Below are positions 31,366-36,736 of a stretch of 36,736 nt of DNA, piece by piece. The stretch covers positions 1-36,736 of IMG/VR virus record IMGVR_UViG_3300046660_000538; one strand, given 5' to 3'. Both the position numbers and the translations under genes were made by a program. The notes under the pieces were generated by a model. It made no database searches. It was not told where the DNA came from and worked only from the letters and a program-made list of their open reading frames with translations. Position 1 is the stretch's first letter. Each line of letters starts with the position of its first letter. This DNA is from a virus.

Positions 31366-32252
31366 TGAAGTTCCGTCACCTCATCGCGGCGGCGCTGGCG
31401 CTCGTCAGCCTGTCGGCCGCCGGGCTCAGCTACGCCCAGTCCACCTATATCGAGAACCTGCCGCTCACGAGCTCGATGACGGGCGCGGAGAAGCTGGTCT
31501 GCACCCAGGGCACGGGCGCCTCGTCCTCGCACAACTGCCCGGTGGGTCAATTCCGGGACAACATCCTGGCCGACGCCGCCACGGCGGAGATGGTTCGCGA
31601 TACGGCGGCCGCCTTCGCGGTCGGCGGCACCGGGATCAGCATCACCCACAACGACGCCGCCAACACGCTGACGTTTGCCTACACGGGCGGCGGCGGGGGC
31701 GGCGGCCCGTCGACCAACCTCGGCTGGGTCAGCGGCAAGTGGTACGGCCCGCGCCGCACCAGCTCGGGGACCCTGGTCGCGTCGGCTGATCTCTTCACCG
31801 CCGTGCCGATCTTCTTCTCGGCGGACGCCACGGTCGCCTCGTTGGGCGTCCGGGTCACGGCGCTGGTGGCCAGCACCAACGGCATCGCCTGCGTCTACGC
31901 CAACAGCAGCGGCCGGCCGGGCGCCCTGGAGTATGCGCCGGCCGCTCCGTTCTCGACGGCGGCGGTGGCCAACGTCGAAGCCGCCTTCTCGTCCGCGCCG
32001 ACGATCACCGCCGGTTGGCATTGGTTCGCGACCCACTTCAACGGCGCGCCGACCGTCCAGGCGACCGGGATCACCGACCAATATCTTTCGGGGATTATCG
32101 GCGGGGCGGCCATGGCCGACGCGCTGAACGCCTCCAACCAGGTCAATGGCGTCACCGGCACCGCGACCTACACCGGGACCTGCCCGTCGACCTTTGGGAC
32201 GGCCACCGAGCGCACCCTCGCCACCCCCCTGGTGGGCTTCAAGATCCAATAG
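31365..32252 (+). CDS. hypothetical fibre-region protein with signal peptide
   Basis: A 295-residue protein. Residues 1-24 are a signal peptide (KFRHLIAAALALVSLSAAGLSYAQ, cut after AQ). The region up to about 105 is like phage fibre stems (TYIENLPLTSSMTGAEKLVCTQG, VGGTGISITHNDAANTLTFAYTG), then Gly-rich GGGGGGGPS and a C-terminal beta domain that may bind a receptor. It starts at the last base of the fibre stop. A signal peptide on a protein from the fibre cluster is unusual, since virions are built in the cytoplasm. Product could be exported to the envelope or the segment may be an anchor. Confidence 0.6.
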   Translation: MKFRHLIAAALALVSLSAAGLSYAQSTYIENLPLTSSMTGAEKLVCTQGTGASSSHNCPVGQFRDNILADAATAEMVRDTAAAFAVGGTGISITHNDAANTLTFAYTGGGGGGGPSTNLGWVSGKWYGPRRTSSGTLVASADLFTAVPIFFSADATVASLGVRVTALVASTNGIACVYANSSGRPGALEYAPAAPFSTAAVANVEAAFSSAPTITAGWHWFATHFNGAPTVQATGITDQYLSGIIGGAAMADALNASNQVNGVTGTATYTGTCPSTFGTATERTLATPLVGFKIQ

Positions 32253-32314
32253 CCCGCTCGGGCTTCGACGCCGGCCGCCGTAGCGCCGTCCCCCACAATC
32301 AAAGGAGTCCGGCC

Positions 32315-32683
32315 ATGCTGGATAAAGACCGGCTCACGGCCGGCCTCGCGGCGCTGTTTGTCAGCCTGCTGGTGGCGTCGCACGCCCTACTGCCGGTCGT
32401 CTTCGCCGATCCGCCGACGACCCCGCGCCAGCTGCGTCGCGCCTACGCCGAAAAGGCGCTCGCCGCCGTGGCCTCGTGCTTCGCGGGCATTGTCTCGGGG
32501 CCCTGGGCGGCCGGCCTAGTCAACCAGGCGATCGAGAAGTTCAGCCCGCTGCACCTGCAGGTCGACACCATGTCGGCCGGCGTCGTGGTCGGCGTGGTGG
32601 TGGCCACCCTCGTGGCCGACCCGACGGCCCGCGACCGCCTGCGGTCCTGGCTGGCGGCCAAGATCAAGGGAGATCCCAAATGA
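32315..32683 (+). CDS. holin-like membrane protein
   Basis: A 122-residue protein with two or three membrane segments (LAALFVSLLVASHALLPVVF; LAAVASCFAGIVSGPWAAGLV; VVVGVVVATLVADPTARD) and a charged C-terminal tail (LRSWLAAKIKGDPK). It is the first gene of the lysis cassette, with ribosome site AAAGGAG before ATG 32315. Segments, tail and position fit a holin, which would open the inner membrane at lysis. The next membrane gene overlaps by 4 bp and may be the partner antiholin. Confidence 0.65.
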   Translation: MLDKDRLTAGLAALFVSLLVASHALLPVVFADPPTTPRQLRRAYAEKALAAVASCFAGIVSGPWAAGLVNQAIEKFSPLHLQVDTMSAGVVVGVVVATLVADPTARDRLRSWLAAKIKGDPK

Positions 32684-32985
32684 ACTGGCTTAGCCTCGCG
32701 ATCGCGGCCGTGTGCCTGGTCGCCATGTCCGCCTTCCTCGTGCGGGCCCGCCTGCTTGGCGACGAGGGCACGGGTTTCCCGACGGCGTCCTTCAGGACCC
32801 TTGCCCTCCTCGACCTCGGGGCGGCCGGCCTGGCCGCTGTCGGAGTGCCGGCGATCTTCGGCCACCTGGTGCTGCCGCCCTGGGCGGCCGCCTTGGCGAT
32901 CGGCGCGGCGGTCTACGGGATCCACCAGCTGGTGGTGCTCGCCCGGGCCCGGGCCCAGCTCCTCGGCCGGGGGCATCGTCGATGA
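32680..32985 (+). CDS. small membrane protein of the lysis cassette
   Basis: A 101-residue protein: an N-terminal membrane segment (NWLSLAIAAVCLVAMSAFLV), then LALLDLGAAGLAAVGVPAIFGHLV and PWAAALAIGAAVYGIHQLVVL, and a basic tail. ATGA overlap with the previous gene and with the next. It could be a second holin, an antiholin or an accessory lysis protein. No family named. Confidence 0.6.
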   Translation: MNWLSLAIAAVCLVAMSAFLVRARLLGDEGTGFPTASFRTLALLDLGAAGLAAVGVPAIFGHLVLPPWAAALAIGAAVYGIHQLVVLARARAQLLGRGHRR

Positions 32986-33350
32986 CCTGGACCTGGTCGC
33001 AGAGCACCGGCGAGCTGCGCTTCGCCGGCCGTGTCGTTGCCCGCGGCTATTCCGGCGCCGGCCACACCCGGGCTGAAGGCCGGAACAATCCCGACATGGA
33101 AGCCGTGCAGGCCAAGGGGCCCATTCCCCGCGGCCTCTGGCGGATCGGCCGCGCCTACAAGCACGACAACCTAGGCCCGATCTGCATGAACCTAGATCCG
33201 GTCGACCATGACGCCCTGGGCCGGACGCTGTTCCGGATCCACGGCAACAACCGGGCCGACGACGCCAGCCATGGCTGCATCATCCTCGATCGGCCGACGC
33301 GCACGATGATCGCCATGAGCGCCGATCGTCTCCTCGAGGTCGTGAAATGA
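32982..33350 (+). CDS. L,D-transpeptidase-like lysis enzyme (DUF2778/Tlde1-like)
   Basis: A 122-residue protein with the DUF2778/Tlde1 pattern: WSQSTGELRF start, GYSGAGHTRAEGRNNP, GPIPRGLWRIG, then FRIHGNN (H87) and ASHGCIIL (catalytic C99 in SHGC). This HG...SHGC motif is that of L,D-transpeptidases/carboxypeptidases and of type VI secretion effectors that attack peptidoglycan. It sits between two membrane genes and Rz/Rz1-like genes, the endolysin slot, and is the only wall enzyme in the cassette. It has no signal peptide, so it would need the holin. ATG start overlaps the previous gene. Confidence 0.75.
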   Translation: MTWTWSQSTGELRFAGRVVARGYSGAGHTRAEGRNNPDMEAVQAKGPIPRGLWRIGRAYKHDNLGPICMNLDPVDHDALGRTLFRIHGNNRADDASHGCIILDRPTRTMIAMSADRLLEVVK

Positions 33351-33739
33351 AGAACCTGATCTACGGCGCCCTGGGCGCGGTGCTGCTCCTGCTCCTGGTC
33401 GGCCTTGCAAATTTGCATGGCCAGGTCGGGCGGCTGACGACCGACCGGGACAACTGGCGGTCCAGCGCCGGCGACTACCTGAAGGCCGCCGGCGCGTGGG
33501 AGGCCAGCTATCGCGACGACGCCGGTAAGCGGGCGAAGGAAGGCCGCGACGCCGTCACCGCCACCAACGAAGCGGCCAAGGCCTGCGACGCCCGCCTGGC
33601 GGCCGCCCGCCGATCGGCGACCGCCATCCAGACGATCATCACGAAGGAAACGGTCTATGACCAAGCACATTGCCCTGTGCGTCGCGCTGTTGGCTTTGAC
33701 CTGCTGCGCGACGCGGCCGGCGCCGCCCCGGCCGGCTGA
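33347..33739 (+). CDS. Rz-like inner membrane spanin
   Basis: A 130-residue protein with an N-terminal membrane anchor (LIYGALGAVLLLLLVGLAN, residues 4-22) and a long periplasmic helical part (HGQVGRLTTDRDNWRSSAG through EAAKACDARLAAARRSATA). Topology and position match Rz, the inner-membrane spanin subunit that joins an outer-membrane lipoprotein to fuse the membranes. The Rz1-like gene begins inside it at 33657 in another frame, the usual overlapped arrangement. Confidence 0.78.
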   Translation: MKNLIYGALGAVLLLLLVGLANLHGQVGRLTTDRDNWRSSAGDYLKAAGAWEASYRDDAGKRAKEGRDAVTATNEAAKACDARLAAARRSATAIQTIITKETVYDQAHCPVRRAVGFDLLRDAAGAAPAG

Positions 33740-33959
33740 GATCCCCAAGCCCAAGGCGGTTGACGTCCGGATCTGCGCGGAGGTGCCGGCGTCGCCGGGC
33801 ATGCCGCGCTCGGCCGACCTGGTGCAGCCAGAGACCCCGGCCGAGAAGGTCGCGTTCGACGCGTTCATGACCTGGGTCGCCAAGCTGGTCGACCACGACA
33901 CCGTGGTCACCGATCGCGCGGTCCTGGCCAAGAAGGAAAGCTGCCCACCGAAAGCTTGA
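33657..33959 (+). CDS. Rz1-like outer membrane spanin lipoprotein
   Basis: A 100-residue protein with a lipoprotein signal (MTKHIALCVALLALTCC, lipobox LTCC with the last Cys modified) and a Pro-rich early part (TRPAPPRPAEIPKP). It overlaps the Rz-like gene by 83 bp in a shifted frame. It would sit in the outer membrane and bind Rz. It is longer than lambda Rz1 and has a helical C-terminus (EKVAFDAFMTWVAKLV). It is the last late gene before the terminator. Confidence 0.75.
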   Translation: MTKHIALCVALLALTCCATRPAPPRPAEIPKPKAVDVRICAEVPASPGMPRSADLVQPETPAEKVAFDAFMTWVAKLVDHDTVVTDRAVLAKKESCPPKA

Positions 33960-34009
33960 CCCTTCTGCTCAAACTGAGACTATGTGTCGTCTCCGACCCT
34001 GATCCTGAG

Positions 34010-34048
34010 AGCGCCCCCTGGCTTCGGCCGGGGGGCGCTTTTCGTTTT
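34010..34048 (+). terminator. intrinsic terminator of the late operon
   Basis: AGCGCCCCC (34010-34018) pairs with GGGGGCGCT (34031-34039), 9 bp, with a 12-nt loop, followed by TTTTCGTTTT. It ends the long + strand virion and lysis transcript and faces the end of the - strand gene at 34047. Confidence 0.85.
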
Positions 34049-34337
34049 AGGGCACAGCTGGTCGACGCTCGGGGATCCCCGGCGGGATGTTGTTGATGTA
34101 GTCGGGCCGAGTATTCCAGATGCGCTTCCCGCACCGAGGGCAAGGAGTCTGGACGTGGTGCTTGGCGTGGCAGATGCCGATCAGCGGGCCGTTGACGCCG
34201 CGCGCTAGTAGCCGGTCGACTATCTTCTGCAGATCATAGGTTTCCCGCCACATGCACTCGTTGCAGGTCAGCAGCAGGTTGGCCTTGCCGAGGAGCTGGC
34301 CTAGCGGGACGCCGGCGGGATCAGGGTCGCGGTACAT
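34047..34337 (-). CDS. zinc-ribbon-like hypothetical protein
   Basis: A 96-residue protein with two CxxC pairs, C25/C28 in LLTCNECMW and C66/C69 in TPCPRCGKR, enough for one zinc ribbon. It opens MYRDPDPAGVPLGQLLGKAN, as in small proteins common in alphaproteobacterial genomes and phages. Role unknown; nucleic-acid or protein binding is likely for a zinc ribbon. It is the last of the - strand genes at the right end, separated from the next upstream gene by about 47 bp. Confidence 0.6.
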   Translation of the reverse strand: MYRDPDPAGVPLGQLLGKANLLLTCNECMWRETYDLQKIVDRLLARGVNGPLIGICHAKHHVQTPCPRCGKRIWNTRPDYINNIPPGIPERRPAVP

Positions 34338-34384
34338 GTTCCGTCAATGTTCTCGGTCTGAGATCCCGGCGAGTCAATGCGGCT

Positions 34385-34567
34385 TCACTGCCTCGCTCGC
34401 CAGTGCGTGGGTTTGAAATCCGACGGCGCCCAGGCCCACGCCATCCGGCCATGGGGGCCTATGTCGCAGAGCGACCAGCTCGAACCGCTGACCTCTCTTT
34501 CGTCGTCCTTCAGATCGACCCTCGTTCCATCACGCGGGGCCGTCTCGATCGGTTGCCACTCGGTCAC
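34385..34567 (-). CDS. small WQPIETAPRDG-type protein
   Basis: A 60-residue protein starting GTG: TEWQPIETAPRDGTRVDLKDD, ending AWAWAPSDFKPTHWRARQ. The W-Q-P-I-x-T-A-P-x-D-G opening is frequent in phage and prophage small proteins of unknown function. Its start overlaps the stop of the ribbon-helix-helix gene by 4 bp (GTGA), so it is the third gene of a coupled parA-RHH unit. The longer open frame upstream is a shadow. Confidence 0.55.
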   Translation of the reverse strand: MTEWQPIETAPRDGTRVDLKDDEREVSGSSWSLCDIGPHGRMAWAWAPSDFKPTHWRARQ

Positions 34568-34818
34568 CCGCCGAATGCCCGCTTCGCGGTCTCCCTGGCA
34601 AACAGCTCCTCGATGGCGCGCCTGAGCAGCTGGTTGTTGTCGAGGTCGAGCCTGGCTCGGAGGATCGCGACCTTCTCGACCAGGTCCTGGTCGAAGTGAC
34701 CGCCGATGTGCTTGCCGCGCGGCTTGGGCTTGGCGGCCGCCCTCGTAGCCGGCGGCGGCTCGGGCTCGTCCAGGGCGAGGGCCGCCAGGAAGCGATCCGC
34801 CTTGGCCTGGCCGGTCAT
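34564..34818 (-). CDS. ribbon-helix-helix partition/regulatory protein
   Basis: An 84-residue protein. Residues 1-35 are a flexible, partly basic tail (LDEPEPPPATRAAAKPKPRG). Residues 36-75 form a ribbon-helix-helix: strand KHIGGHFD, helix LVEKVAILRARLD, turn, helix NNQLLRRAIEELFAR. This is the size and layout of centromere-binding partners of small ParA ATPases (as ParG or omega). Its ATG overlaps the parA stop (ATGA). Octamer array 3 lies 18-57 bp upstream of its start. It most likely binds the GTGCACNN arrays, by analogy with omega and its heptad repeats; this is inference. Confidence 0.75.
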   Translation of the reverse strand: MTGQAKADRFLAALALDEPEPPPATRAAAKPKPRGKHIGGHFDQDLVEKVAILRARLDLDNNQLLRRAIEELFARETAKRAFGG

Positions 34819-35480
34819 CGTCCGCCCTCCGCCATGTGCACCTGTGCACCTGTGCACACGTTCAACTGTGCGGCCAGGCCGTCCCAGAGCGCCGAGATCT
34901 CGCCGGATCCCTTGCTGATGACCGTGACCTCCTGGGCCGATCGCCCCTTCAGGCTGGCGTCCTTGTGGATCTTCAGTCGGTGCAGGACCTGGTCGGCCAT
35001 CCGGACGCCGATCTTGGCGAAGGCCGCGCGCGCGATCGAGATCTCGCCGGCGCTATTTGGGGTGACCATGTTGAGCACCGCCAGGGCTTTGGTCCCAAGG
35101 GCCTTGGCCACCTGGACCGTGCGCGGCAGTTGCTCGAACGATTCGATATCTGGGGTGCAGGGGATCAGCACCAGGTCGGCGGCCTCGATGGCGGCCAGCG
35201 CCTCGGTGCTGCGCGCCGGCGGCGTGTCGATGAAGATGACGTCGCAGCCGGCCGCCCGGGCCATTTCGATGTGGAGCGGCAGATCCAGCTCGGTCGAGAA
35301 GCGCACGGCCGGCAACTGGCCGTCGCCGCGCCGGCGGCTCCAGGCCGTCGTCGTCTGCTGCGGATCCATGTCCAGGGCGAAGACCATCAGGCCGGCCCGG
35401 GCAGAGGCGACGGACAACGACCTGGTCAGCGTCGATTTGCCGACGCCGCCCTTCTGCATGGCGATGGCGATAATGATCAT
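34815..35480 (-). CDS. parA: ParA-family partition ATPase
   Basis: A 221-residue small ParA without an N-terminal DNA-binding domain (type Ib). The deviant Walker A is KGGVGKST (residues 10-17), Walker A' is ALDMDPQQT (D37, D39) and Walker B is VIFIDTPP. ATG 35480 has ribosome site AGGAG and begins just before the P-loop. It would sort the element in plasmid form or regulate its own operon. The last residues (VCTGAQVHMAEGG) are encoded by octamer array 3. Array 4 lies 15-54 bp upstream of its start and likely covers the promoter. Partner is the RHH gene. Confidence 0.9.
   Translation of the reverse strand: MIIIAIAMQKGGVGKSTLTRSLSVASARAGLMVFALDMDPQQTTTAWSRRRGDGQLPAVRFSTELDLPLHIEMARAAGCDVIFIDTPPARSTEALAAIEAADLVLIPCTPDIESFEQLPRTVQVAKALGTKALAVLNMVTPNSAGEISIARAAFAKIGVRMADQVLHRLKIHKDASLKGRSAQEVTVISKGSGEISALWDGLAAQLNVCTGAQVHMAEGGR
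34836..34875. repeat. octamer array 3 inside the parA 3' end
   Basis: Units start at 34836, 34844 and 34852 (all GTGCAC), 34860 (GTTCAA) and 34868 (GTGCGG), 8 bp apart. The array is inside the parA coding end and just upstream of the RHH start, so the bases serve as protein code and as a probable binding site. Confidence 0.75.
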
Positions 35481-35494
35481 CGGGCGGCTCCTAA

Positions 35495-35534
35495 GTGCAG
35501 GCGTGCACCCGTGCCGTTGTGCACACGTGCACAC
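35495..35534. repeat. octamer array 4 upstream of parA
   Basis: Units start at 35495 (GTGCAG), 35503, 35511 (GTGCCG), 35519 and 35527, 8 bp apart. It lies just upstream of the parA ribosome site, where an autoregulatory operator would be. Its reverse complement nearly repeats array 2. Confidence 0.85.
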
Positions 35535-35572
35535 CGGGGGACGGGCAGGGGAGAGGGGGAACGGGAGCGCCG

Positions 35573-35663
35573 GGCGGTTTCCAACGGCGCGGGAAAGCCT
35601 TGTGGCGCTTGGGGGCGGTTTCCAATCCCGCTGGCGCTAAGGGCCTGAAAAGGCGGGTTCAAA
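35573..35663. repeat. three direct repeats beside the att site
   Basis: GGCGGTTTCCAA occurs at 35573-35584 and 35614-35625, and a variant, GGCGGGTTCAAA, at 35652-35663, spaced about 40 bp. They lead up to the tRNA fragment at 35669. Evenly spaced repeats beside an att core are what integrase arm-binding sites look like. Confidence 0.45.
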
Positions 35664-35668
35664 CCGGC

Positions 35669-35715
35669 GATTGAAAATCCGCGTGTCGGTGGTTCGAATC
35701 CGCCCCCAGGCACCA
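35669..35715 (+). other. 3' part of tRNA-Phe(GAA), probable right att site
   Basis: The sequence runs from the anticodon arm to CCA: loop TTGAAAA (35671-35677, anticodon GAA at 35673-35675), variable region, T arm GGTGG-TTCGAAT-CCGCC, acceptor CCCAGGC, A73 and CCA (35713-35715). The 5' half is missing: upstream bases do not pair with the anticodon stem beyond two positions and there is no GCCTGGG. A tRNA cut at the anticodon loop is the usual scar of integration. The intact tRNA would lie left of the window. A T-run follows at 35720-35726. Confidence 0.8.
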
Positions 35716-36693
35716 CTTCTTTTTTCAAGACGAACCGTCGATCCGATCGCTCGCGATGGCGGCGGCTCGCCCGCCTTTTCGCGGATGATCCGGCACGGTG
35801 CGCCCGGTTGGCGGGTTGCTCGGCGCCGCGACTTTGATCACCAGCGCTCTGCGCGGGGCAGACGTGAAATTTTAGCCGGCGAAAGCCTCGGTGTGAACGC
35901 GGCCATCAGTTGCGCCTCGGCCCAGACCGAACGCGGTCCAGGCGACGGCTGTTCACGCGGTCCAATGGCGGCCGCGGAGGTGGAGCGGGCCTCGACATTG
36001 CCCTCGACGGGATGCGTCGCGCCGTCCGCTCCGGAGACGGCGACTTCGAGCTTGGAAGGGGCGGATCGATCTCCCGGCCGCGCGGCGAACGCTCCATTTG
36101 CTTCACAAGACAGCGGATCGGCGGGGCTCGAAGGAAGAAAAGTTCCAAATTCGGCGGGTGCGCCCGCGTCGAGCAGTCGACGGAGGTCAGACCTCGTTGG
36201 CTTGTCTTTCGCGGCAGGATTGCGCCGTGCGGTAATGCGCGCCGAAGTCAGCTTTGCAAGATCGGTGTTTTGTAAGCATGCTGCAACGCAACATCGGTAT
36301 TCCCTTTGATAGGGAAAAACCGCCCTCAAATCGTCATTTCTCATTTGTGCGGTGCGGCAACGGCAGTGGGTGCTTCAAAGGGACGGTAAATTTATGCCCT
36401 CCGTCACCCCTTGACGGTGCGAAAAGGGGTTGCCAAAGGACCCCTGCCGCAATTCTAACATTGCGGTAAGATCAGCACCTCATAAGAGGCGGTGATCACA
36501 CGCGCTTCGAAACGATCCTTCTTGATGGGCATGAGCCCGGCTTGGGGGGCGTAACGGGTCGAGCGCTGCGAAGCGGGTCTGCAAAGCGTCCGAGCGATCG
36601 GCCACTGTGCAGGCTATTCAAGTTAGGGTGGAGACGCTCTCGCGCGACGACCCTCGGTCCAAACGTGCTAGACCAATCAGGAACTGGCGACAG
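35716..36693. other. about 980 bp without a clear gene, probable host DNA
   Basis: Open frames on both strands (to 212 codons) show only low-complexity Arg/Ser/Ala text and no family motif or good ribosome site, so they look like GC-rich chance. The first part is GC-rich; from about 36240 it is less so, with several short inverted repeats before the gene at 36694. By the att reading this is chromosomal DNA beyond the phage. Confidence 0.5.
36300..36466. repeat. cluster of short inverted repeats
   Basis: TTCCCT with AGGGAA (36300-36316), CCGTCA with TGACGG (36401-36417) and CCGCAAT with ATTGCGG (36447-36466). None has a T-run. They may be operators or leader RNA structure for the gene starting at 36694. 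Confidence 0.35.
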
Positions 36694-36736
36694 ATGCTCG
36701 ACATTAAACGGAAAACCCCCCTCATCGCTCTCGTCG
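36694..36736 (+). CDS. start of a gene cut by the window edge
   Basis: ATG at 36694 followed by 13 further codons (MLDIKRKTPLIALV) running off the edge. A basic stretch followed by hydrophobic residues could open a membrane or exported protein. Ribosome site is weak. Too short to name. Confidence 0.4.
   Translation, partial: MLDIKRKTPLIALV

Noticed and set aside
35640-35715. Complete tRNA gene
   Set aside because: The acceptor and D-arm 5' half is missing and the anticodon stem has two mismatches.
35671-36309. 212-codon + frame and 168-codon - frame beyond the tRNA fragment
   Set aside because: One starts inside the tRNA fragment; both lack motifs and plausible ribosome sites.

Overview
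The window holds most of an integrated tailed phage (prophage) in a very GC-rich alphaproteobacterium. Codon use and the look of the phage proteins suggest the Caulobacterales (Caulobacter, Phenylobacterium or Brevundimonas), which is inference. The phage has an HK97-type head and a long non-contractile (siphovirus) tail. All virion genes lie on the + strand, from an HNH nuclease at 9390 to an intrinsic terminator at 34010-34048.

Layout. 1-1300: an XRE regulator and a HigB/HigA-like toxin-antitoxin pair, with TGTCTCC palindromes as likely operators. 1303-1436: two arrays of five 8-bp repeats (GTGCACNN). 1508-7288: early/accessory region with a tyrosine integrase, a DUF3164 protein, small overlapping phage genes and two islands of unrecognised cargo (2613-4070 and 6278-7288). 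7430-9389: a Com-like zinc-finger protein followed by an adenine and a cytosine DNA methyltransferase, each preceded by a copy of the same ~46-nt leader. 9390-18590: HNH, terminase, portal, ClpP-like protease, capsid and connectors. 18635-26490: tail tube, chaperones with a -1 frameshift, tape measure, tail tip. 26494-32252: tailspike, SGNH-like fibre and other receptor-binding or exposed proteins. 32315-33959: lysis cassette (two small membrane proteins, an L,D-transpeptidase-like enzyme, Rz/Rz1-like spanins). 34047-35480 (- strand): small genes, a ribbon-helix-helix protein and a ParA ATPase with two more GTGCACNN arrays. 35669-35715: the 3' part of tRNA-Phe(GAA), read as the right attachment site. 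35716-36736: probable host DNA with the first 14 codons of a gene at the edge.

The left phage end, an intact tRNA-Phe and any replication genes are not in the window. The most unusual points are the ParA/RHH partition cassette with four matching octamer arrays near both ends of an integrase-bearing phage (a phage-plasmid-like design), the duplicated leader placing two methyltransferases under a possible Com-type translational switch, and a cytosine methyltransferase whose C-terminal DNA reads as family-like protein in two frames.
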